DNA from: Rhodocyclaceae bacterium
Lineage (GTDB): Bacteria > Pseudomonadota > Gammaproteobacteria > Burkholderiales > Rhodocyclaceae
Reading direction: 5' to 3'
Length of the DNA stretch: 12,433 bases
Assembly: GCA_030682595.1 (NCBI GenBank)
Contig: JAUXNZ010000003.1
Span: forward strand, 1-12,433
In this document: piece after piece, positions 7,109-12,433 of the stretch
How the letters are laid out: each line of letters opens with the position of its first letter
Position numbering within the stretch: position 1 is the first letter of the stretch
Notes under the pieces: model-generated
Told to the model about the DNA's origin: nothing
Seen by the model: the letters and a program-made list of their open reading frames with translations, nothing else
Databases searched by the model: none
Position numbers and translations under genes: made by a program

Positions 7109-7714
7109 TCAGAAGGCCATGTAGCGGCCGGGTTTGTGATTGACTGCCAGCGCGAAGTTGAGCAGCACCGCGCCGAGCACCGAGGCGGCCAGCACCAGGG
7201 GCGGCACGAGCAGCGTGCCGGCGAGCAGGATGGCGACATCCAGCCCCATTTGCAGTTTGCCGGCGCTCCAGTGGAAGCGTTCCTGCAGATACAGCACCAG
7301 GACATTGAAACCGCCGAGGCTGGCGCGGTGGCGGAACAGGATCAGCATGCCGACGCCCATCAAGAGCCCGCCGGTGATGCCGGCAAAGAACGGGTCGATG
7401 TGGGCAATGTCCAAAACGAGCGGCAGGGTTTCGGCCAGCAGCGCGACGAGGCACACGGTAGCCAGGGTTTTCAGCGTGAACTCCATCCCCATGCGCTTCA
7501 CCGCCAGCCAGTAGAACGGCAAATTGACGAGAAATAGCGTCAGGCCGAAATTCGCGCCAGTGCTGTAGTGGATCAGAAAGGTCAGACCGACGGCGCCGCC
7601 GGTGAGCAACCCGGCCTGTTTGATGAAGGTCAGCCCGATGGCGACCACCAGCGCTCCGGTGAGGATGCCCTGAATGTCTTCGAAATGACTGTGTTTGGCG
7701 GGAGGAGTGTTCAC
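7109..7714 (-). CDS. YitT family membrane protein
   Basis: An integral membrane protein of 201 residues with about five or six hydrophobic segments. It matches the YitT (DUF161) family in GLLTGGAVGLTFLIHY (about 35-50) and in the repeated glycine-rich GLLMGVGMLILFRHRASLGGFNVL (about 116-139). It lacks the C-terminal soluble DUF2179 domain of the longer Bacillus-type members. The family has no established transport substrate. The start is GTG at 7714, four bases after the acetate kinase TGA and without a clear Shine-Dalgarno motif, so translation is probably coupled to ackA. That tight linkage behind an acyl-phosphate pathway could mean it moves the acid product or a related small solute, but this is inference. 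The family call is firm; function is open. Confidence 0.85.
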   Translation of the reverse strand: MNTPPAKHSHFEDIQGILTGALVVAIGLTFIKQAGLLTGGAVGLTFLIHYSTGANFGLTLFLVNLPFYWLAVKRMGMEFTLKTLATVCLVALLAETLPLVLDIAHIDPFFAGITGGLLMGVGMLILFRHRASLGGFNVLVLYLQERFHWSAGKLQMGLDVAILLAGTLLVPPLVLAASVLGAVLLNFALAVNHKPGRYMAF

Positions 7715-7718
7715 CCGA

Positions 7719-8921
7719 TCAGCCCGGCGTAATCAACTTGGCCGTGTGGCGCGCCAGCATCCATTCCTCGTTGGTCGGCAGCACCAGTACGGTGGCGGCG
7801 CTTGGCGCGGTGGAGATCCGCGTGGCATTTGCCGCGTTGGCGGCGGCGTCGAACGCGACGCCCAGCCAGCCGAGTTTCTGGCAGACCATTTCCCGTACCG
7901 GGGCGGCGTGTTCGCCGATGCCGCCGGTGAACACCAGCGCATCGAGTCCGCCGATGGCGGCAGCCAGCGAGCCGATTTCGCGCACGATGCGGTAACAGAA
8001 CAGCTCGACGGCCTCGCTGGCTTCGGGCTGGTCGGCGGCCAGCAACTCGCGCATGTCCTGGCTGATGCCCGAAACGCCCAAGAGCCCCGACTCCTTGTAG
8101 AGCAGATGGGTCAGCGCCTTGGCGTCCATGCCGGCGTATTCCATCAGGTAGAGCAGCACGCCGGGGTCGATGGCGCCGGTGCGTGTGCCCATCATCAGTC
8201 CTTCGACGGCGGTGAAGCCCATCGTGGTCGCCTGACTCTTGCGACCGACCATTGCGCACATCGAGGCGCCGTTGCCCAGATGCGCGACGATGACACGGCC
8301 ATTGGCCTGGTTCGGCGGCAGGTGTTGGGGCAGCACGGCGGCGATGTATTCGTAAGAGAGGCCGTGGAAGCCATAACGCCGCACGCCCTGCGCGGTGATG
8401 CGGCGCGGCAGGGCAAACAGTTGCGCGATGGCCGGCTGGCTGCGGTGAAACGCCGTGTCGAAACAGGCGATCTGCGGCACGCCGGGCAGGGCGGCCATCA
8501 TTGCCTCGATGCCGGCGAGATTGTGCGGCTGGTGCAGTGGCGCGAGCGGAATGAATTCCTTGAGCCGCGCGAGGTGCGCGTCGTCGATCCGAATTGGCTG
8601 CGAATAGCATTCGCCACCATGCACGACGCGATGGCCGACGGCGATGATCCGGCTGCCGCCATCATGGCTATCCAGCCAGCGTACGAGATAGGCGAGGGCA
8701 GCACGGTGCTGGTCGTTGCCCGTGAGCGGCACGTCGATGTCGTCGAGGACGCGGCCGTGCGCATCCTTCGCCTTGAGGTGCGGTCCGGATCCGCCACCGT
8801 GGCCGATACCGTCGATCTGGCCGACGAGTTCGGGCTGCGCGGGGATCGGGGTATCGCGCCGGAACAGCGCGAACTTGATCGAGGAAGAACCGGCATTGAG
8901 TGTCAGGAGTGCATCGGCCAT
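7719..8921 (-). CDS. ackA: Acetate kinase (acetate/propionate/butyrate kinase family)
   Basis: Transfers phosphate between acetyl phosphate and ADP to give acetate and ATP, reversibly, in the cytoplasm. It has 400 residues, the standard length. Motifs in order: LNAGSSSIKF (8-17), HRVVHGG with Arg98 (97-103), CFDTAFH with catalytic Asp155 (153-159), RRYGFHGLSY with His186 (181-190), HLGNGAS (214-220), GTRTGAIDPG with Arg247 (245-254), and FTGGIGEH (331-338). A conserved NEEW lies near the C-terminus. The start is ATG at 8921, seven bases after the stop of the MaoC-phosphotransacylase gene, so both enzymes are made together as the classic Pta-Ack pair. The partner's hydratase domain leaves open that the true substrate is a longer acyl phosphate such as butyryl phosphate. 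Overall sequence style is acetate kinase rather than Buk. Confidence 0.95.
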   Translation of the reverse strand: MADALLTLNAGSSSIKFALFRRDTPIPAQPELVGQIDGIGHGGGSGPHLKAKDAHGRVLDDIDVPLTGNDQHRAALAYLVRWLDSHDGGSRIIAVGHRVVHGGECYSQPIRIDDAHLARLKEFIPLAPLHQPHNLAGIEAMMAALPGVPQIACFDTAFHRSQPAIAQLFALPRRITAQGVRRYGFHGLSYEYIAAVLPQHLPPNQANGRVIVAHLGNGASMCAMVGRKSQATTMGFTAVEGLMMGTRTGAIDPGVLLYLMEYAGMDAKALTHLLYKESGLLGVSGISQDMRELLAADQPEASEAVELFCYRIVREIGSLAAAIGGLDALVFTGGIGEHAAPVREMVCQKLGWLGVAFDAAANAANATRISTAPSAATVLVLPTNEEWMLARHTAKLITPG

Positions 8922-8928
8922 GGGGTTG

Positions 8929-10347
8929 TCACTTGTCAGTGTTGTTGCGCCGCGCGTGGGCCATCACCACGGCGATGGCGGTGGATGCCATGCGGGTGCG
9001 GGCGGAATCGGCGCGGCTGGTCAGCACGATCGGCACGCGCGCGCCCAACACGATGCCGGCGGAGAGCGCATCGGCCAGATATTCGAGCTGCTTGGCCAGC
9101 ATGTTGCCCGATTCGATGTCCGGCACGAGCAGGATGTCGGCCTGGCCGGCGACCACCGACTTGATGCCCTTGGTGCGCGCGGCGACCAGCGAGATGGCAT
9201 TGTCGAAGGCGAGCGGGCCGTCGAGCAGGCCGCCCCTGATCTGGCCGCGATCGGCCATCTTGCACAGGGCGGCGGCGTCCGTCGTCGCCGGCATCCTCGG
9301 GTTGACGGTTTCGACGGCGGCGAGAATCGCCACCCTGGGTTCGACGATGCCCATCATCAGCGCCAGGTCGATGGCGTTTTGCACAATGTCGACCTTGGTG
9401 GTCAGATCGGGCGCCACGTTGACGGCGGCATCGGTAATCAGCAGCAGCCGCGGGTAAGTCGGCACATCCATCACGAAGACATGGCTGATGCGCCGTTCGG
9501 TGCGCAGGCCGGTGGCCTGGTCGATCACTTCGCTCATCAGCTCGTCGGTGTGCAGCGAACCTTTCATCAGCGCTTCGACCTCGCCCTCGCGCGCCAGGGC
9601 GACACCCGATTCGGCGGCGGCATGGCTGTGCGGCACGTTGAGAAACTGGCAGCCGGCCAGGTCGAGGTGCATCTCCTCGGCCAGCGCGCGAATCTTGTCT
9701 TCCGGCCCGACCAGGGTCGGGTCGATGAGGCCGCGGTCGCGCGCGAGCAGGGCGCCCTTCAGCGACTCGCTGTCGCAAGGATGAATCACCGCCATCGAAA
9801 TCGGCGTCAGCCCCCGGGTGATCTCCAGCAGGTGCTCGTAGCGCGAAGTGCGGGTGGCCGACAGCTTGATTTCCGGCAGCGTCGCCTTGGGCCGCTTGAT
9901 CTTGTCAGTTGGCGCAATGACTTCGGCCGTGCCATAAATGACGCGCTGGCCGGCCTGATTGGTGCAGTTGCAGTCGAAGAGGATGTGATGGTTGTGGTCG
10001 AACTTGCGCTGGCAGGTGACCGTGACGGTGAGCGTGTCGCCGACCCGCACCGAGCGCGCGAAGTGCAGGCTCTGGTCGACATAGACGGTGCCGGGGCCGG
10101 GGAACTGCGTACCCAGCACGTTGGAAAACAGCATGCCGCCCCACATGCCGTGCGCCACCACTTCGCGAAATTCCGACGAGCGGGCGTACTCCGGGTCGAC
10201 GTGGGTCGGGTTCATGTCACCGGAGATAATGGCGAACATCTGGATGTCATCCGGGCGCAGGGTGCGCGCCAGCGTGGCGACATCGCCGACCTGGATTTCG
10301 TCGTAGGTGCGGTTTTCGATGGTTTCGACGAGGCTGGGCTTGCTCAT
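8929..10347 (-). CDS. Bifunctional MaoC-type enoyl-CoA hydratase / phosphate acetyl(butyryl)transferase
   Basis: A 472-residue fusion. Residues about 12-145 form a MaoC hot-dog domain with the R-specific hydratase signature SGDMNPTHVD (42-51), giving the catalytic pair Asp44 and His49. Residues about 170-465 form a phosphate acetyl/butyryltransferase domain, with ISMAVIHPCDSESL at its start and PIVLTSRADSARTR (439-452) near the end; Ser444 and Arg445 sit where the family's active-site pair lies. The second domain exchanges CoA for phosphate on an acyl-CoA; the first hydrates or dehydrates an enoyl/(R)-3-hydroxyacyl-CoA. This fused arrangement is known and is usually annotated as enoyl-CoA hydratase/phosphate acetyltransferase. 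The ATG at 10347 has AAGGAA eight bases upstream. Acetate kinase follows after seven bases. Whether the acyl group is acetyl, butyryl or a hydroxyacyl cannot be told from sequence. Confidence 0.93.
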   Translation of the reverse strand: MSKPSLVETIENRTYDEIQVGDVATLARTLRPDDIQMFAIISGDMNPTHVDPEYARSSEFREVVAHGMWGGMLFSNVLGTQFPGPGTVYVDQSLHFARSVRVGDTLTVTVTCQRKFDHNHHILFDCNCTNQAGQRVIYGTAEVIAPTDKIKRPKATLPEIKLSATRTSRYEHLLEITRGLTPISMAVIHPCDSESLKGALLARDRGLIDPTLVGPEDKIRALAEEMHLDLAGCQFLNVPHSHAAAESGVALAREGEVEALMKGSLHTDELMSEVIDQATGLRTERRISHVFVMDVPTYPRLLLITDAAVNVAPDLTTKVDIVQNAIDLALMMGIVEPRVAILAAVETVNPRMPATTDAAALCKMADRGQIRGGLLDGPLAFDNAISLVAARTKGIKSVVAGQADILLVPDIESGNMLAKQLEYLADALSAGIVLGARVPIVLTSRADSARTRMASTAIAVVMAHARRNNTDK

Positions 10348-10497
10348 ATGGCAGGTTCCTTAAACCGGCCAGAGCCGGAATCCGACAAAAAATCCGACGT
10401 GATGTCGACAGCGGCGAGTTTAAGCCCAGAAGAGTCAGGTCACCATCGCAAATCGGCAAAAGTGGCTCCGGCTAGCCTCAGGCGCGGGCGTGGCGGC
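10348..10497 (-). promoter_or_regulatory. 150-bp gap between hpt and the acyl-phosphate operon
   Basis: This gap probably holds the end of the purine operon and the promoter of the MaoC-phosphotransacylase/ackA/yitT operon. Visible elements are a 5-bp-stem hairpin CCGGC-CAGA-GCCGG (10365-10378) and a direct repeat AATCCGAC-AAAA-AATCCGAC (10379-10398), which gives a T6 run on the transcribed strand. I see no -35/-10 pair good enough to call, and no coding frame with support. Confidence 0.4.
10356..10361 (-). promoter_or_regulatory. Ribosome binding site of the MaoC-phosphotransacylase gene
   Basis: AAGGAA on the minus strand, eight bases before the ATG at 10347. A short hairpin (CCGGC-CAGA-GCCGG, 10365-10378) lies just upstream of it. 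Confidence 0.55.
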
Positions 10498-11058
10498 TTA
10501 ATGGCCTTTCAGCGCAAAGATGCCCGGCGCGTTGCGCCAGTAGCCCTTGTAGTCCATGCCGCAGCCAAACAGGAAGCGGTCTGCGATGTCCATGCCGGTG
10601 AAGTCGGCGCGCATGCCGGGCGTCGCCTTGCGTTCATGCCGCTTGTGCACGAGCACGGCGGTCAGCACCTCGCGCGCGCCTTCCTGTTGCAGGTTCGCGC
10701 AGATTGCCGCGAGCGTGTGGCCCTCGTCGAGAATGTCATCGATGACCAGCACGGTCCGGTCTTGCAAATCCTGCGTCGGTCGTACGCGCCAGTCGAGCAG
10801 GTTGCCGTTCAGGGCGTGACCGTAACGGGTGGCATGGAGGTAGGCGGTTTCCAGCGGAAAGTTGAGCCGGGCGATCAGTTGGCCGGCAACGATCAGGCCG
10901 CCGTTCATCACGGCGTAGATGAGCGGATTGCTGTCCTGCAGGCGGGCCGTGATTGCGTCGGCCATGCGGTCGAGGGCGGCGTCGACGTCAGCCTGCGTCG
11001 CCAGACAGTCGGCTTCGGCGTAGGCACGCTTGATTTCCTCGAAAAGGGTGGGGTTCAT
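10498..11058 (-). CDS. hpt: Hypoxanthine-guanine phosphoribosyltransferase
   Basis: Salvages hypoxanthine and guanine to IMP and GMP using PRPP, in the cytoplasm. It has 186 residues, typical length. MNGGL (51-55) is the first PRTase loop; VLVIDDILDEGHTL (103-116) is the PRPP-binding motif with Asp107, Asp108 and catalytic Asp111. The flexible loop region (HATRYG, 75-80) and the C-terminal GCGMDYKGYWRNAP segment are also present, so the enzyme looks intact. The ATG at 11058 has no recognisable Shine-Dalgarno sequence (TTATTGAATCGCC precedes it). This suggests translation is coupled to the short remnant reading frames of apt ending 6 and 14 bases upstream. It sits behind a purine permease and the apt remnant, forming a purine salvage operon. 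Confidence 0.92.
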   Translation of the reverse strand: MNPTLFEEIKRAYAEADCLATQADVDAALDRMADAITARLQDSNPLIYAVMNGGLIVAGQLIARLNFPLETAYLHATRYGHALNGNLLDWRVRPTQDLQDRTVLVIDDILDEGHTLAAICANLQQEGAREVLTAVLVHKRHERKATPGMRADFTGMDIADRFLFGCGMDYKGYWRNAPGIFALKGH

Positions 11059-11064
11059 GGCGAT

Positions 11065-11192
11065 TCAATAAGTCAGGACGGTGAAGAAGGGCGGGCCGGC
11101 GTCAGCAATCCGCCGCGGAACTGCACGCCGGGCTGTGGCCAGTCGGCGATGGTGCGGATGTGGCGGGCGAGGTCGGCGGTGGGGATGGGCAT
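11065..11192 (-). pseudogene. apt: apt remnant: adenine phosphoribosyltransferase with large internal deletion
   Basis: From the ATG at 11192 the frame reads MPIPTADLARHIRTIADWPQ then PGVQFR, a clear Apt amino-terminus (family pattern IRTIPDFPxPGVxFRDITPL). After Arg26, near 11115, homology stops; this frame runs on ten or so unrelated codons to a TGA at 11075-11073 (39 residues). In another frame, 11118 to 11065 reads RRIADAGPPFFTVLTY and stop, which resembles the Apt carboxy-terminus (GGSxRLxDAGxxxFxLxxF in Pseudomonas-type proteins). About 135 of roughly 175 residues are therefore missing, including the PRPP motif, and the two ends are joined out of frame. Adenine salvage by this gene must be lost. 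Position between a purine permease (9-bp gap) and hpt fits. The amino-terminal match is strong; the carboxy-terminal match is short and less certain. Confidence 0.75.
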
Positions 11193-11201
11193 GGCGCGAG
11201 C

Positions 11202-12433
11202 TTAACCGAGGTAGGCAAACTTCAGGATGAACACCACGGCAATCACCGCAACGGCCGGCGACAGTTCGTGATGACGACCGGTCAATATTTTCAGGGCCGC
11301 ATAGGAGATGAAGCCGAAGGCGATGCCGTGGGCGATCGAGAAGGTGAAGGGCATGGTGATGGCGGTGATCACGCCCGGAGCCGCTTCGGTCAGGTCGTCC
11401 CAGTCGATTTCCGCCAGGCCGCGGATCATCAGCACGGCGACATAACACAGTGCCGGCGCGGTGGCATAGGGCGGCACCGCACTCGCCAGCGGCGAAAACA
11501 CCAGAGCGGCAAGAAACAGCAGCGCGACGACCACGGCGGTAAGACCGGTGCGGCCGCCGACGGCGGTGCCGGCCGCGGACTCGATGTAGGCGGTGGCCGA
11601 TGAAGTGCCGAGACCGGCCCCGGCGACGATCGCCGTCGAATCGGCGAGCAGGGCTTTTTTCAGGCGCGGCAGACGGCCATCCTTGTCGAGCAGCCCGGCG
11701 CGGTGGGCAACGCCGATCAAGGTGCCCGAGGCATCGAACAGTTCGACCAGGAAAAAGGTCATGATCACCGACAAGAGGCCCATGTTGAGGGCGCCGACGA
11801 TGTCCATTTGCATGAAGGTGGGCGCCAGCGATGGCGGTGCGGCGACAAAGCCGGTGAAGGGGGAGAGTCCCATGGCCACCGAAACGCCGGTGACAGCCAG
11901 AATGCCGATGATGATCGCACCCGGCACCTTGCGCTGCTCCAGCGCAACGATCAGGATGAAGCCGATGATCGCCAGTATCACGCCCGGTTGATGCAGGTCG
12001 CCCAGCGTCACCAGCGTGGCCTGATGACCGGCCACCAGGCCGGCGTTCTTCAGGCCGATGATCGCCAGGAACAGGCCGATACCGGCGGAAATGGCAAATT
12101 TGAGCGAGCGCGGAATGGCATTGACGATCCATTCGCGCAGGCGGAACAGGCTGACCAGAATGAACAGTACGCCGGAGATGAACACGGCGCCAAGCGCCTG
12201 TTGCCAGGTGAAGCCCATGCCGCCGACGACGGCGAAGGCGAAGTAGGCGTTGAGTCCCATGCCCGGCGCTATCGCGATCGGATAGTTGGCATAGAGCCCC
12301 ATGATCATGGAGCCGATAGCGGCGGCGAGGCAGGTGGCGACGAACACCGCGTCCTTGGGCATGCCGGCGGCCGCGAGGATGTCCGGGTTGACGAAGATGA
12401 TGTAAGCCATCGTCAAAAAGGTCGTCAGACCGG
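11202..12433 (-). CDS. NCS2/AzgA-type purine permease, missing its N-terminus at the right edge
   Basis: Proton-coupled inner-membrane importer of purine bases (adenine, or guanine/hypoxanthine). The 409 visible residues cover nearly all of a family that is usually 430-450 residues. The frame stays open through position 12433, where it reads GLTTFLTMAYIIFVNP, the conserved first membrane segment of the AzgA family. Further hallmarks are GLYANYPIAIAPGMGLNAYF, FFLVELFDASGTLIGVA and GTSSATAYIESAAGTAVGGRTG, the last two being the substrate-site region of AdeP/GhxP-like proteins. The ATG inside (12410) is not the true start. It ends in TAA nine bases before the apt remnant, with hpt next, so transport and salvage are coupled. 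Retention of hpt and loss of apt make hypoxanthine or guanine the more useful cargo, but sequence alone does not decide. Confidence 0.93.
   Translation of the reverse strand, partial: GLTTFLTMAYIIFVNPDILAAAGMPKDAVFVATCLAAAIGSMIMGLYANYPIAIAPGMGLNAYFAFAVVGGMGFTWQQALGAVFISGVLFILVSLFRLREWIVNAIPRSLKFAISAGIGLFLAIIGLKNAGLVAGHQATLVTLGDLHQPGVILAIIGFILIVALEQRKVPGAIIIGILAVTGVSVAMGLSPFTGFVAAPPSLAPTFMQMDIVGALNMGLLSVIMTFFLVELFDASGTLIGVAHRAGLLDKDGRLPRLKKALLADSTAIVAGAGLGTSSATAYIESAAGTAVGGRTGLTAVVVALLFLAALVFSPLASAVPPYATAPALCYVAVLMIRGLAEIDWDDLTEAAPGVITAITMPFTFSIAHGIAFGFISYAALKILTGRHHELSPAVAVIAVVFILKFAYLG

Noticed and set aside
11065..11192. Treating the apt remnant as a simple frameshift or sequencing error
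   Set aside because: Restoring the frame would still give only about 42 residues; the whole PRPP-binding core is absent, so a large deletion is required.
8716..11205. A plus-strand open frame of 829 codons crossing acetate kinase, the MaoC-phosphotransacylase gene, hpt and the apt remnant
   Set aside because: It lies antisense to well-recognised genes, its product is low-complexity (rich in Arg, Gly, His, Gln, Asp) with no domain, and GC-rich coding DNA commonly leaves such open antisense frames.
11065..12132. A 355-codon minus-strand frame in the alternative frame of the purine permease
   Set aside because: Almost all of it is a shadow of the permease gene. Only its last ~16 codons matter, as the out-of-frame 3' piece of apt.
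1..12433. A defence system, prophage, integron, CRISPR array or insertion sequence
   Set aside because: I saw no repeat-spacer array, transposase, integrase, terminal inverted repeats or tRNA-linked attachment sites; the genes are ordinary metabolic and transport genes.

Overview
The window looks like a chromosomal segment of a GC-rich proteobacterium. The mix of a TAXI-type TRAP transporter, an ADP-forming acyl-CoA synthetase, a MaoC-phosphotransacylase fusion beside acetate kinase, and a betaproteobacterial-looking phosphoribosyltransferase suggests Betaproteobacteria, perhaps Rhodocyclales. That placement is inference from protein style, not a computed assignment. Every gene I can support reads on the minus strand, so transcription runs from high to low coordinates. 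The long plus-strand reading frames are antisense shadows of GC-rich coding DNA.

Layout in transcription order (right to left). (a) 12433-10498, purine salvage: an AzgA-type purine permease cut by the right edge, then a 128-bp remnant of adenine phosphoribosyltransferase (apt) that has lost its whole middle, then a complete hypoxanthine-guanine phosphoribosyltransferase (hpt). (b) 10347-7109, acyl-phosphate module: a MaoC hydratase fused to a phosphate acyltransferase, acetate kinase 7 nt behind it, and a YitT-family membrane protein 4 nt further on. (c) 7108-6756, a 353-bp non-coding gap of lower GC with a perfect 12-bp tandem repeat, a 12-bp palindrome and a possible -35 box upstream of glutamate dehydrogenase. 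(d) 6755-5484, a Glu/Leu/Phe/Val-family (glutamate) dehydrogenase. (e) 5409-1, a TAXI solute-binding protein, a fused TRAP permease with a C-terminal DUF3394-like periplasmic domain, an enoyl-CoA hydratase overlapping it by 4 bp, and an abutting NDP-forming acyl-CoA synthetase cut by the left edge.

Working together: module (e) reads as import of an organic acid followed by CoA activation and beta-oxidation-type hydration. The glutamate dehydrogenase upstream raises the alternative that the transported acid is glutamate. Module (b) runs the other way, from acyl-CoA through acyl phosphate to free acid plus ATP. Module (a) imports and salvages purines.

I found no defence system, CRISPR array, insertion sequence, tRNA or rRNA. 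The most notable points are the internally deleted apt left as a leader in front of hpt, the PDZ-like periplasmic insertion in the TRAP permease tail, the hairpin between binding protein and permease, and the repeat-bearing gap upstream of glutamate dehydrogenase.
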